Source: Ruminococcus sp. (GTDB taxonomy: Bacteria > Bacillota > Clostridia > Oscillospirales > Ruminococcaceae). Taken from it: a stretch of 61,102 bases of DNA. The stretch covers positions 1-61,102 of the forward strand of contig JAFXVT010000025.1 in the NCBI GenBank assembly GCA_017534835.1, written 5' to 3'. Below are positions 30,788 through 38,494 of the stretch, one piece after another. Position 1 is the first letter of the stretch; every line of letters starts with the position of its first letter. Made by a program: the position numbers and the translations under genes. The notes under the pieces are model-generated. The model was given only the letters and a program-made list of their open reading frames with translations, searched no databases and was not told where the DNA came from.

Positions 30788-30808
30788 CGTATGTGAATAT
30801 GATATAAT
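30780..30808 (+). promoter_or_regulatory. Promoter of the VanZ-like cassette
   Basis: TTGCAT (30780-30785), 17-nt spacer, TGATATAAT (TATAAT 30803-30808); the -35 is inside the inverted repeat. Confidence 0.8.
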
Positions 30809-30843
30809 ATAGATAAAGATATTTCAGGAAAGGGTGATTTGAT

Positions 30844-31259
30844 ATGAAGAACAGGCTTGTTTGTTCCGCAATTTCAGTTTTTTTCTGACGATCGGTACAA
30901 TGTTTTATCTATTATTCAATCATAAGCCATATTTCTTTAGTGGATTCCAGTTCTTAAAAAACAGTTTCCCCTTGCTGCCTTCAAGCAGCTTCTTGGGACA
31001 ATTGATAGTCTGCTATGGTGCGGATCTGAGTTGGGCGGCTTCATTTTGCCTTATGATCCAGTCGATCAATTGTTTTGATAACAAAAAAATGATCCGTTTG
31101 CTCTTATGCTCAGTATTGGGGGCAGCATACGAATTTCTCCAATTAGCGGGTATTGTTTCGGGAACGTTTGATATATTTGATTTAGCGGCTTATGCAGCAG
31201 GAACGATCTGTGCAATCCTGATTATAAAAATGATATGGAGGAAAAAAGATGAAAAATAA
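30844..31259 (+). CDS. VanZ-like membrane protein, apparent frameshift near the start
   Basis: Four hydrophobic segments and the C-terminal VanZ pattern EFLQL ... GTFDIFDLAAYAAG. The ATG at 30844 has a good ribosome site (GGAAAGGGTGA) but its frame stops after 14 codons, directly after a T7 run. One extra T would join it to the long frame, giving MKNRLVCSAISVFFLTIGTM. Without it translation would have to begin at TTG 30861 or ATG 30900, both poorly supported. VanZ in glycopeptide resistance modulates teicoplanin susceptibility; stand-alone homologues have no fixed role. AT-rich compared with the surroundings, and overlaps the next gene by 11 bases. Confidence 0.65.
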
Positions 31260-31815
31260 CAAGGTAATAAATATGATCGCTACAGTACTCACAGCTGTCT
31301 CCTTCTTCGCCGCAGCCGTAAGCAGCGGCTCCGGATCAGGAGAAACAGCGAGCAAGGTCAGCGAGGTATCAAGCTCTTCAAAATCCGGATCTGCGGCTGA
31401 GTCTGTAACAAAAGCATCTGATGAAACCGAAACTCAGGCGGCGGCATATAATGTCGGAGATGTGATCGAGACTAATGATCTGAGGATATCGTATCTGTCC
31501 TGTGGAGAGTACAATAGTGATAACCAGTTTATCGCACCCAAAGAAGGGAACAAGTTTATCTACTGCGAATTTGAATTTGAAAACATATCTGATTCAGATA
31601 AACTCATTACCTCATGGGATTTTGACTGCTTCGCTGATAACAACAGTTGTGAAGACTGCTATTCCGGTGATGATGTTTTAGATGCAACTCTATCAGCAGG
31701 AAGAAAAACAAAAGGTAAGGTTTATTTTGAAGTTCCCGTAAATGCTGAAACTATAGAGATAGAGTATGAGTTCAATTGGATATCCTCCAAAAAAATCATA
31801 TTCTTGTATAAATGA
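31249..31815 (+). CDS. Secreted DUF4352-like protein
   Basis: 188 residues. A signal-like N-terminus (KVINMIATVLTAVSFFAAAVSS) leads to a Ser/Gly/Glu-rich spacer and an Ig-like beta domain starting YNVGDVIETNDLRISY, with the NKFIYCEFEFENISDSDK strand typical of DUF4352/telokin-like domains. Related proteins usually have a lipobox Cys; here no Cys follows the hydrophobic core, so it would be secreted or remain anchored by its signal. Translationally coupled to the VanZ-like gene and followed by a strong terminator. Base composition as in the VanZ-like gene, suggesting joint acquisition. Confidence 0.65.
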   Translation: MKNNKVINMIATVLTAVSFFAAAVSSGSGSGETASKVSEVSSSSKSGSAAESVTKASDETETQAAAYNVGDVIETNDLRISYLSCGEYNSDNQFIAPKEGNKFIYCEFEFENISDSDKLITSWDFDCFADNNSCEDCYSGDDVLDATLSAGRKTKGKVYFEVPVNAETIEIEYEFNWISSKKIIFLYK

Positions 31816-31821
31816 TTACCA

Positions 31822-31845
31822 AAAGGGCGGATATTCCGCCCTTTT
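31822..31845 (+). terminator. Intrinsic terminator of the accessory cassette
   Basis: 10-bp stem AAAGGGCGGA/TCCGCCCTTT with loop TAT, then TTC-rich tail (CTTTTTCATTT). Confidence 0.85.
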
Positions 31846-31882
31846 TCATTTCTGCTGCATTTAACCACCTGTCTGATTTCCC

Positions 31883-31911
31883 TTGCATTTTTCCCTCAAA
31901 TCGCTTATACT
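31883..31911 (+). promoter_or_regulatory. Promoter of the GNAT gene and downstream genes
   Basis: TTGCAT (31883-31888), 17-nt spacer, TATACT (31906-31911). Confidence 0.75.
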
Positions 31912-31941
31912 ATATATAATAAGTCAAAGGAGGCAGAACTT

Positions 31942-32376
31942 ATGATACGCGAGATAACAGCCGCCGATCTCGACGGACTTATGACACTTTATATGCAGCT
32001 CCACGGCAATCCGTTCCCCGAAAAGGACGAACGCTTTATGTCGGTATGGCAGAGAGTGCTCGATGACCCCGACCACCATATCATCGTCGCCGAGGAGGAC
32101 GGCGTTATCGTTTCCTCCTGCGTGTGCGTGATCATACCGAACCTCACGCGCGGACAGCGTCCCTACGCCTTCATCGAGAACGTGATAACCGACAGTGCTC
32201 ACCGCGGAAAGGGTCTCGCGACAGCCTGCCTTGACTTCGCACGTGACATTGCAAGGCGTGAGAACTGCTACAAGATGATGCTGCTGACAGGCTCGAAGGA
32301 GGAGAGCACTCTGCGGTCCTACGAGCGTGCCGGCTACAACCGCAACGACAAGACCGCATTTATCCAGTGGCTGTAA
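31942..32376 (+). CDS. GNAT-family N-acetyltransferase
   Basis: Transfers an acetyl group from acetyl-CoA to an unidentified amine. The 144 residues are one GNAT fold: substrate half, then ENVITDSAHRGKGLATACL, where RGKGLA is the acetyl-CoA pyrophosphate loop, and a C-terminal ERAGYN. AGGAGG lies nine bases before the ATG. The two-component genes start 26 bp later, so they may be co-transcribed. Confidence 0.88.
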   Translation: MIREITAADLDGLMTLYMQLHGNPFPEKDERFMSVWQRVLDDPDHHIIVAEEDGVIVSSCVCVIIPNLTRGQRPYAFIENVITDSAHRGKGLATACLDFARDIARRENCYKMMLLTGSKEESTLRSYERAGYNRNDKTAFIQWL

Positions 32377-32402
32377 ACAGCCGCTTTTCAGAGGTGACAA
32401 CT

Positions 32403-33080
32403 ATGATATATCTGCTTGAGGACGACGGCGGCATACGCAATTTCGTGCTGTATGCGCTGCGGAGCTCCGGCTTCAGCGCCGAGGGCTTCGACGCACCCTC
32501 CGCCTTCTATAAAGCAATGGCGGAAAAGCCGCCGGAGCTGCTCCTGCTCGGCATTATGCTCCCCGAGGAGGACGGCATCTCGATACTGAAAAAGCTCCGC
32601 GCAGAGCCTGCCACGCGGCGGCTGCCGATAATACTGCTGACCGCAAAGACCACTGAATTCGACAAGGTCACAGGTCTCGACAGCGGCGCTGACGACTACA
32701 TCACAAAGCCGTTCGGCGCAATGGAGCTTATCTCCCGCATAAACGCGCTTCTCCGCCGTGCATACGATACCAATGACGCCGGCAGGCTGACCATCGGAGA
32801 CATCACGCTCATTCCCTCGCGGCACGAGGCTTTTCGCGGAGAGGAAAAGCTCGTTCTTACACTGAAGGAATTCGAGCTCCTCGCGACACTGATGAAGAAC
32901 CGCGGCGAGGTGCTCTCACGCGATACACTGCTGAGCAGCGTGTGGGGATACGATTTCACCGGCGAGAGCAGGACTGTCGATGTGCATATCCGTACTCTCC
33001 GTTCAAAGCTCGGAAGCTCCGGCGACCTCATCGAAACGGTGCGCGGAGTCGGCTACAGGATAGGTGACAGCAATGACTAA
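32403..33080 (+). CDS. OmpR-family response regulator lacking the phospho-acceptor Asp
   Basis: 225 residues: receiver domain (1-115) plus winged helix (about 130-225; RTVDVHIRTLRSKLG and VRGVGYRI are canonical). GAGGTGA precedes the ATG at 32403; an earlier in-frame start has no site. In the receiver the acidic pair (EDD, residues 6-8), the Thr (LLTAKTTE) and the Lys (TKPFG) are kept, but the expected Asp is Gly50 (LLLLGIMLPEEDG; codon GGC at 32550-32552, one base from GAC). It overlaps the sensor kinase gene start (ATGACTAA). It either works without phosphorylation or is impaired. Confidence 0.9.
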   Translation: MIYLLEDDGGIRNFVLYALRSSGFSAEGFDAPSAFYKAMAEKPPELLLLGIMLPEEDGISILKKLRAEPATRRLPIILLTAKTTEFDKVTGLDSGADDYITKPFGAMELISRINALLRRAYDTNDAGRLTIGDITLIPSRHEAFRGEEKLVLTLKEFELLATLMKNRGEVLSRDTLLSSVWGYDFTGESRTVDVHIRTLRSKLGSSGDLIETVRGVGYRIGDSND

Positions 33081-34761
33081 AAAGATATTCCTGAGCATCA
33101 TCACGGTCTCGTTTATAGCTGTAACTGCGGCGATAATCCTGCTCACGGGATTTTCATACAGGCAGTCGGCAGAGGAAGCCGCCAAAAACGTCCGCAGCAG
33201 CTGCGCCATGATAGCGTCCGCCATTGAGATGAACGGCGGCAAATACCTCGATGAGACCGAGTTTTCCGGTGTCCGCGTGACGTGGATATCCAAGAGCGGC
33301 CGCGTCATTTTTGACTCGTCCGAGGACCCCGGGAGCCTCGATGACCACTCCGACAGACAGGAGGTCGAGGAGGCGATGCGCTCCGGCGAGGGCGATTCCA
33401 GACGATATTCCGATACACTGATGACAAGGACGCTCAACCACGCGATGCGGCTCTCGGACGGCTCTGTCATACGTGTTTCCGAAGCACAGCGCTCGCTCCC
33501 GGCGATGCTGCTGAAAAATATGCAGACTCTGCTCGTGATACTGACTGCGCTCGCAGTTTTCTCGCTCGCGTCGGCAATGCTCATCTCGCGCCATATCGTC
33601 AGACCGATAAACAATATCGACCTCGACCACCCGAAGATAGAGAAAAGCTACATCGAGCTCGCTCCGCTCCTCAGTAAGCTCAGCAAGCAGAACGGTCAGG
33701 TAAACCGCCAGATGATAGAGCTCAAGCAGAGCCGCGACCAGTTCAGCCTCATAACCGAAAGTATGAGCGAGGGACTCCTGATAGCTGACCAGAAGGCAAA
33801 TATCCTCACCGGCAACAGCTCTGCATATTCGCTTCTCGGCGCTGAAAAAAACGATGACGACCACACCGTTTTCTCGCTCTGCCGGACAGAGCAGTTCCGC
33901 CGCTGCATACAGAATGCAATGGGCGGAAGGCGCTCGGAGTGCCTGCTGAGCACGGACGCCGGCGAGCGGAAGGTCATCGCCTCACCGGCAAACAGCCCTG
34001 ATACCGTAAACGGTATAGTCGTGTTCATTCTCGATGTCACGGAGCAGCAGCAGCTCGAAACTATGCGCCGCGAATTCACATCGAATGTCTCGCACGAGCT
34101 GAAAACACCGCTCACAACTATCTACGGCATCTCGGATATGCTCGTCAGCGGTATGGTAAAGCCGGACGATGTCAGCGCGCTCAGCGGCGATATACGCAAC
34201 GAAGCCGAGCGCCTCATCAACCTCATAAACGATATAGTTTCGCTCTCAAAGCTCGACGAGGAGGACTCAGTTCCTCATCAGGACGAGGAGGTCGACCTCT
34301 ATGAGCTCGCAGCCGACACCATATCACGGCTACAGATAAGCGCAGACGCGAAAAATGTGACTTCGGAGCTCGTCGGCGAGCACGTCACCGTCCTCGGAAA
34401 CAAGACGATCCTCGGCGAGATAATGTATAATCTTTGCGACAACGCTATCAAATACAACACCGACGGCGGACGCTATTCCGTGAAGGTATCGCATATCCCG
34501 ATGAAGGCTATCATCACAGTCAGCGACACCGGCACAGGTATCCCCGAAAAGCATATAAGCCGCATTTTCGAGCGCTTCTACCGCGTCGACAAAAGCCGCT
34601 CGCGCAAGATAAAGGGCACAGGGCTCGGTCTGTCGATAGTCAAGCACGGCGTCAGCTACCACAACGGCACTGTCCGCGCCGAGAGCACTCCCGGCAAGGG
34701 CTCGGTGTTCACCGTCGAGCTCCCGATAGAGAAGCGCCGCAGCTCCGATACACCAGAATAA
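33073..34761 (+). CDS. PhoR/WalK-like sensor histidine kinase
   Basis: Membrane sensor kinase, 562 residues. Two membrane segments (about 6-28 and 152-175) enclose an extracytoplasmic sensor domain. A PAS-like domain follows (about 220-325), then HisKA with His341 in NVSHELKTPLTT, and HATPase with N box (NLCDNAIKY), G1 (DTGTGIPE) and G2 (GTGLGLSI). All catalytic boxes are intact, which contrasts with the missing phospho-acceptor of its partner. ATG overlaps the regulator stop. The signal is unknown. Confidence 0.92.
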   Translation: MTKKIFLSIITVSFIAVTAAIILLTGFSYRQSAEEAAKNVRSSCAMIASAIEMNGGKYLDETEFSGVRVTWISKSGRVIFDSSEDPGSLDDHSDRQEVEEAMRSGEGDSRRYSDTLMTRTLNHAMRLSDGSVIRVSEAQRSLPAMLLKNMQTLLVILTALAVFSLASAMLISRHIVRPINNIDLDHPKIEKSYIELAPLLSKLSKQNGQVNRQMIELKQSRDQFSLITESMSEGLLIADQKANILTGNSSAYSLLGAEKNDDDHTVFSLCRTEQFRRCIQNAMGGRRSECLLSTDAGERKVIASPANSPDTVNGIVVFILDVTEQQQLETMRREFTSNVSHELKTPLTTIYGISDMLVSGMVKPDDVSALSGDIRNEAERLINLINDIVSLSKLDEEDSVPHQDEEVDLYELAADTISRLQISADAKNVTSELVGEHVTVLGNKTILGEIMYNLCDNAIKYNTDGGRYSVKVSHIPMKAIITVSDTGTGIPEKHISRIFERFYRVDKSRSRKIKGTGLGLSIVKHGVSYHNGTVRAESTPGKGSVFTVELPIEKRRSSDTPE

Positions 34762-34768
34762 ACGAAAT

Positions 34769-34825
34769 ATCGCCGCATTCGCCCCTTGTCCGACCTTGAC
34801 AGGTGCTATGCGGCGATGTTATAAT
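34769..34825 (+). promoter_or_regulatory. Promoter of ymdB inside an inverted repeat
   Basis: TTGACA (34796-34801), 18-nt spacer, TATAAT (34820-34825). A perfect 10-bp inverted repeat ATCGCCGCAT/ATGCGGCGAT (34769-34778, 34808-34817) straddles the -35; it may be the terminator of the kinase gene or an operator. Confidence 0.7.
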
Positions 34826-34918
34826 GAATGTGTACTCATTATCCGCCCTTATGCGGACTTTGTGCGGTGCTGCCTTAACTGCCCCATAAATAATATCAAT
34901 ACGAACGGAGATAAAAAT

Positions 34919-35689
34919 TTGAAGAACCTGCTTTTCATCGGCGACGTAGTAGGAAGCGCCGGCTGCGATTTTCTTATGTCCAAGCTCAGCCTCATCAAAC
35001 GCCGGTATTCCGTCGATATCACAGTCGTGAACGGCGAGAATTCCGCACAGGGAAACGGCATAACACCGGTCTCGGCGGATATGCTCGTCCGCGCCGGAGC
35101 CGATGTCATCACGACCGGAAATCATGCATTCCGCCGCAAAGAGGCTTCGGACCTCTTTGACACCGAATACATCATACGCCCTGCCAACTATCCTGAGGGC
35201 GGAGCTCCCGGAAAGGGCGTATTTACGCTCGATATGGGCGCTTATTCTGTCGCTGTGATAAATCTTATGGGAACTGCATTCATGGACCAGCTCGACAACC
35301 CGTTCACTAAGATAGATGCGCTCCTCGCAGACATAGAGACGCCAAATATATTCGTCGATTTCCACGCAGAGGCGACCTCGGAAAAAAAGGCGATGGGCTA
35401 TTACCTTGCCGGAAGGGTCAGCGGAGTCTTCGGCACGCACACCCACGTTCAGACAGCGGACGAGGCTGTCCTCTCCGGTCATACAGCGTATATCACAGAC
35501 GCCGGGATGACCGGTCCCGAGCATTCCTGCCTCGGAGTTGAGATACAGCCGGCTGTCGACCGCTTCCGTTTCCACACTCCTGTCCGCTTCAAAGAGGCGT
35601 CCGGAGACTGCTTTTTATGCGGAGTTTGTGTAGAATTTGACGAAAAATGCGGCAAATCGCACAAAATTGAACGCCTGATTATAAGATAA
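34919..35689 (+). CDS. ymdB: YmdB-family metallophosphoesterase
   Basis: Phosphodiesterase acting on 2',3'-cAMP in Bacillus, where it affects biofilm and sporulation genes. 256 residues from a TTG start at 34919, preceded by ACGGAG; the frame runs upstream without a ribosome site and the family N-terminus (LLFIGDVVGSAG) fits TTG. Metal motifs: GDVVG, NGENSAQG, TTGNHAFRRKE, VDFHAEATSEKKA, GTHTHVQTAD, TDAGMTGP. It is followed by spoVS, the same order as in Bacillus (ymdB-spoVS), though rny is not upstream. Confidence 0.9.
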   Translation: MKNLLFIGDVVGSAGCDFLMSKLSLIKRRYSVDITVVNGENSAQGNGITPVSADMLVRAGADVITTGNHAFRRKEASDLFDTEYIIRPANYPEGGAPGKGVFTLDMGAYSVAVINLMGTAFMDQLDNPFTKIDALLADIETPNIFVDFHAEATSEKKAMGYYLAGRVSGVFGTHTHVQTADEAVLSGHTAYITDAGMTGPEHSCLGVEIQPAVDRFRFHTPVRFKEASGDCFLCGVCVEFDEKCGKSHKIERLIIR

Positions 35690-35712
35690 TCTACAAAGTT
35701 TTCCCCAAACTA

Positions 35713-35741
35713 TTGATTTCTTGACAAGAGCGTGCTATAAT
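35713..35741 (+). promoter_or_regulatory. Promoter of spoVS
   Basis: TTGATT (35713-35718), 17-nt spacer, TATAAT (35736-35741). Leader of about 120 nt, no clear secondary structure. Confidence 0.7.
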
Positions 35742-35866
35742 ATGCATATGTACTATAACTATTGCGCTATTTGCGAAAACTTTTGTGTTTCATACAAAGA
35801 ACACACTGCTTCTCGCTCAGTATCGGTATTTAAAGTGCAAATATATTCTCACAGGAGGTCATCACT

Positions 35867-36127
35867 ATGGAGGTCTTAAAAGTATCATCACATTCAACAC
35901 CAAATTCAGTCGCAGGCGCTATTGCCGGAGTCATCAGAGAGCAGAAAGCCGTTGAGGTGCAGGCGGTCGGCGCGGGTGCATCGAATCAGGCTATCAAAGC
36001 TATCGCTATAGCAAGAGGCTACCTTGCCCCGATAGGTATCGACCTCATCTGCATACCCGCATTTGCCAATATCCAGATCGACGGCGAGGAAAGAACAGCT
36101 ATCAAGCTTATCTGCGAACAGAGATGA
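35867..36127 (+). CDS. spoVS: Stage V sporulation protein S
   Basis: 86-residue Alba-like protein needed for normal spore coat assembly in Bacillus but also found in non-sporulators. The sequence is strongly conserved: VSSHSTPNSVAGAIAGVIRE, then VQAVGAGASNQAIKAIAIARG and IPAFANIQIDGEERTAIKL (quoted in part). AGGAGG is nine bases before the ATG. A terminator follows. Confidence 0.95.
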   Translation: MEVLKVSSHSTPNSVAGAIAGVIREQKAVEVQAVGAGASNQAIKAIAIARGYLAPIGIDLICIPAFANIQIDGEERTAIKLICEQR

Positions 36128-36133
36128 ATCTCA

Positions 36134-36166
36134 GGGCGGGCGCAAGCGTCCGCCCTTTCTTTTTAC
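36134..36166 (+). terminator. Intrinsic terminator of spoVS
   Basis: Stem AGGGCGGGCG/CGTCCGCCCT (one G-U) with loop CAAG, followed by TTCTTTTT. Confidence 0.85.
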
Positions 36167-36189
36167 TACTACGCACAAGGAGACATACT

Positions 36190-37110
36190 ATGAATATAGA
36201 AGTTACAAGAATAAACAACGGAATAACCGCTGATCCTAAGGGCTACGTCAAAGCCGTGAATGAAGAGTATCACTACCAGCTGAAGAAAATAACCGACAGC
36301 ATCATCAACACACGCCACGAAAAGCCTGTGATCCTGCTATCCGGTCCTTCCGGCTCGGGCAAGACCACTACCGCCTTTATGATCGAAAAGCTGCTCGACG
36401 AGGCAGGCTGCGAAACACATACGCTCTCGATGGACAACTACTTCTGTCCCCTCACTCACGAGGAGAAGGAGCTCGCCGCACTCGGCAAAATGGACCTCGA
36501 ATCCCCCGAACGCATCGACAAGGACCTGCTGAACAGCCAGATAGAATCTATCGAGCGCTGTGAGGAGGTCGAGATACCCAAGTACAATTTCGCTGATTCC
36601 ACGCGGCACCACTCGGGTCTGTTCCTCAGGCGCAAGCCCGGAGAGCTCGTCATTTTCGAGGGCATACACGCCCTCAATCCGGCGGTCATCACAGTTCCGG
36701 ACAGCAAGCTCGTCAAGCTCTATGTCAGTGTCAGAACGCGTGTGACCTGCGATGATATTATCCTTCACCCGTCAAAGGTGCGGCTTATGCGCCGGATGAT
36801 ACGCGACAAGAACTTCCGCAAGCGCTCTCTCCGCGAAACGATGAATATGTTCCGCAGCGTCGAAGCCGGCGAAAACAAATACATAATGCCTTATAAGCAC
36901 CGCTCCGACTATGACATCGACACATTTATGGCGTATGAGCTCAACGTCTACCGCGATTCGCTCATCGGTCAGCTCCGTGAGATGACCGACTGTCCCGAGC
37001 TTACAGATGTTACAAAGGTACTCGAAGCCCTCACGCCTCTCGATAAAAATGACGTCTCGCGCGATTCGCTCATATGCGAATTCATCGGAAACGGTCAGTT
37101 CAAGTATTAA
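36190..37110 (+). CDS. Uridine kinase-like nucleoside kinase
   Basis: P-loop kinase of the uridine kinase/phosphoribulokinase family, 306 residues from the ATG at 36190 (AAGGAG nine bases upstream). Walker A is GPSGSGKTT (residues 52-60). LSMDNYF and FEGIHALNP are family landmarks, and RRMIRD with KNFRKRS forms the lid. It is longer than classical Udk (about 210) because of an N-terminal 40-residue extension and a C-terminal region, as in many clostridial paralogues. Substrate not fixed by sequence. Confidence 0.82.
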   Translation: MNIEVTRINNGITADPKGYVKAVNEEYHYQLKKITDSIINTRHEKPVILLSGPSGSGKTTTAFMIEKLLDEAGCETHTLSMDNYFCPLTHEEKELAALGKMDLESPERIDKDLLNSQIESIERCEEVEIPKYNFADSTRHHSGLFLRRKPGELVIFEGIHALNPAVITVPDSKLVKLYVSVRTRVTCDDIILHPSKVRLMRRMIRDKNFRKRSLRETMNMFRSVEAGENKYIMPYKHRSDYDIDTFMAYELNVYRDSLIGQLREMTDCPELTDVTKVLEALTPLDKNDVSRDSLICEFIGNGQFKY

Positions 37111-37111
37111 A

Positions 37112-37137
37112 AAACGCAGCCGCTGTGCGCTGCGTTT
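37112..37137 (+). terminator. Terminator of the nucleoside kinase gene
   Basis: 9-bp stem AAACGCAGC/GCTGCGTTT, then ATACAGAAATTTTTAT. A second perfect hairpin, CCGGAGGGAAGCC (37163-37175) with its complement (37188-37200), follows 25 bases later and may back it up. Confidence 0.7.
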
Positions 37138-37240
37138 ATACAGAAATTTTTATAATTATCTGCCGGAGGGAAGCCGTTCTTCATAATGGCTTCCCTCCGG
37201 ACTCTTTTCCAAATGAGACAAGCTTTGTTTTTTTACGCAG

Positions 37241-37295
37241 ATACACCCCCGGTCACAGGAGCAGCAGGCTCGCTGAAATGATTCCGGGGGTGTAT
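37241..37295. other. Long stem-loop in the convergent gap
   Basis: Perfect 12-bp stem ATACACCCCCGG/CCGGGGGTGTAT with a 31-nt loop. It lies between the plus-strand kinase gene and the minus-strand epimerase gene. No clean T-run follows on either strand, so a terminator is doubtful. A short stretch at 37350-37386 (CCTTAACAGAAAAG ... ACACCCTTC) resembles the spoIIID-flanking repeats. Confidence 0.5.
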
Positions 37296-37401
37296 TTACG
37301 TATTTCAGAAGTTAAAAGTTTAGGTAAAGGCTCTCAGCACGCTTGCCTTAACAGAAAAGCAGACCGAAAGCACACCCTTCAAACAGTCATTGATTATCTT
37401 A

Positions 37402-38412
37402 TCACAGCTTTGTGAAGAAGCGCTGGTGCGACTTGAAAGATTCGCCCGGCTTTATCTCGCGGTAGCCGGTAACATCAGCGGGGAGTGAGAGGTTGGGCGC
37501 GTCTATCATAGCTGTCATCGGCTCGGGGCAGAAGTAATGATTGAAGCCGCGGTCGTTCCAGATTATCCAGAACTTGTACTCCTCCGATACCTCGTAGCAG
37601 AGCTTCTTGCCGCTCGCGGTATCCTCAGCGATGACGCCGTGGAACTTCTCGCCGTCAAGGTCTGCATACTCGCCGAAGTACATATCATTGTCGACTACCT
37701 GAAGAACAGGGCACTTGTTGCCGGTCTTGTATTCGAGGTCCCACATAGTGAGCGACTTGAGCTGCTCTGTCGGGAGACAGCGCTCATTGAGCTCGCACTT
37801 CTTGCCTATCGGGACTGTGAGGCGGATGTCGCCCTCCTTTGCGCCGTTCACGAACGGTGCGTTGATAGCTGTATGTGAAGCGATAGAAATGGGCATAACT
37901 ACGTTTGAATTGTTGGTGAAGCAGATGTTCTGCTCAAGACCGTTCTCGGAGAGTGTGAAGGTGTACTCAGCGACGAAGCGTATCGGGAGATACTGGAAGA
38001 ATTCATCGTTCTCGTCGTAAACGTAGCGTGTCTTGACCCATGCGCAGTTGCTGTCGGCATTGTGCTCGACCACCTCGTGTACGCGCTTGTGTATAAAGCC
38101 GTGGATATGGTTGTTGTATGGAGCCTTCTCGTTCACGGGGAGCTGATATACAGCGTCCGATGTTTTGAGAACGCCGTCTGCGAAACGGTTGGGCAGATAG
38201 AGTGTGGGAAGTCCCCATACCTCCGCGGACTGCCTGATAACGTCCGCATCGTTGTCATCGGAGTAGCGGAAGAATTCGAGCCCGTTTTTAAGGTCTCGCA
38301 GACGGATGACGTTCGAGCCTATCTCGTATGCGATGAGAGCCTCATAGCCGCCGGCTTCGAGCTTTACGCAGGGCATTCCGCCCCAGTTGATGATCTGAGT
38401 TGAGTTTTTCAT
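37402..38412 (-). CDS. Aldose 1-epimerase family protein
   Basis: 336-residue galactose mutarotase-like beta-sandwich. HGFIHKRVHEV carries the His seen at the active site of aldose epimerases, and HTAINAPF with a later Glu (PGESFKSHQRF) fits the fold. It could interconvert anomers of sugars released from plant fibre. AAAGGAATG precedes the ATG region. It is followed in transcription by no gene before the convergent kinase gene. An exact sugar cannot be named. Confidence 0.8.
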   Translation of the reverse strand: MKNSTQIINWGGMPCVKLEAGGYEALIAYEIGSNVIRLRDLKNGLEFFRYSDDNDADVIRQSAEVWGLPTLYLPNRFADGVLKTSDAVYQLPVNEKAPYNNHIHGFIHKRVHEVVEHNADSNCAWVKTRYVYDENDEFFQYLPIRFVAEYTFTLSENGLEQNICFTNNSNVVMPISIASHTAINAPFVNGAKEGDIRLTVPIGKKCELNERCLPTEQLKSLTMWDLEYKTGNKCPVLQVVDNDMYFGEYADLDGEKFHGVIAEDTASGKKLCYEVSEEYKFWIIWNDRGFNHYFCPEPMTAMIDAPNLSLPADVTGYREIKPGESFKSHQRFFTKL

Positions 38413-38494
38413 ATCATTTCATTCCTTTCGGATTTTTATTTCCTTATACGGCAGGCTGCCGTATCGTTTTCAGAGCTTTATCCTATATCGCTTA

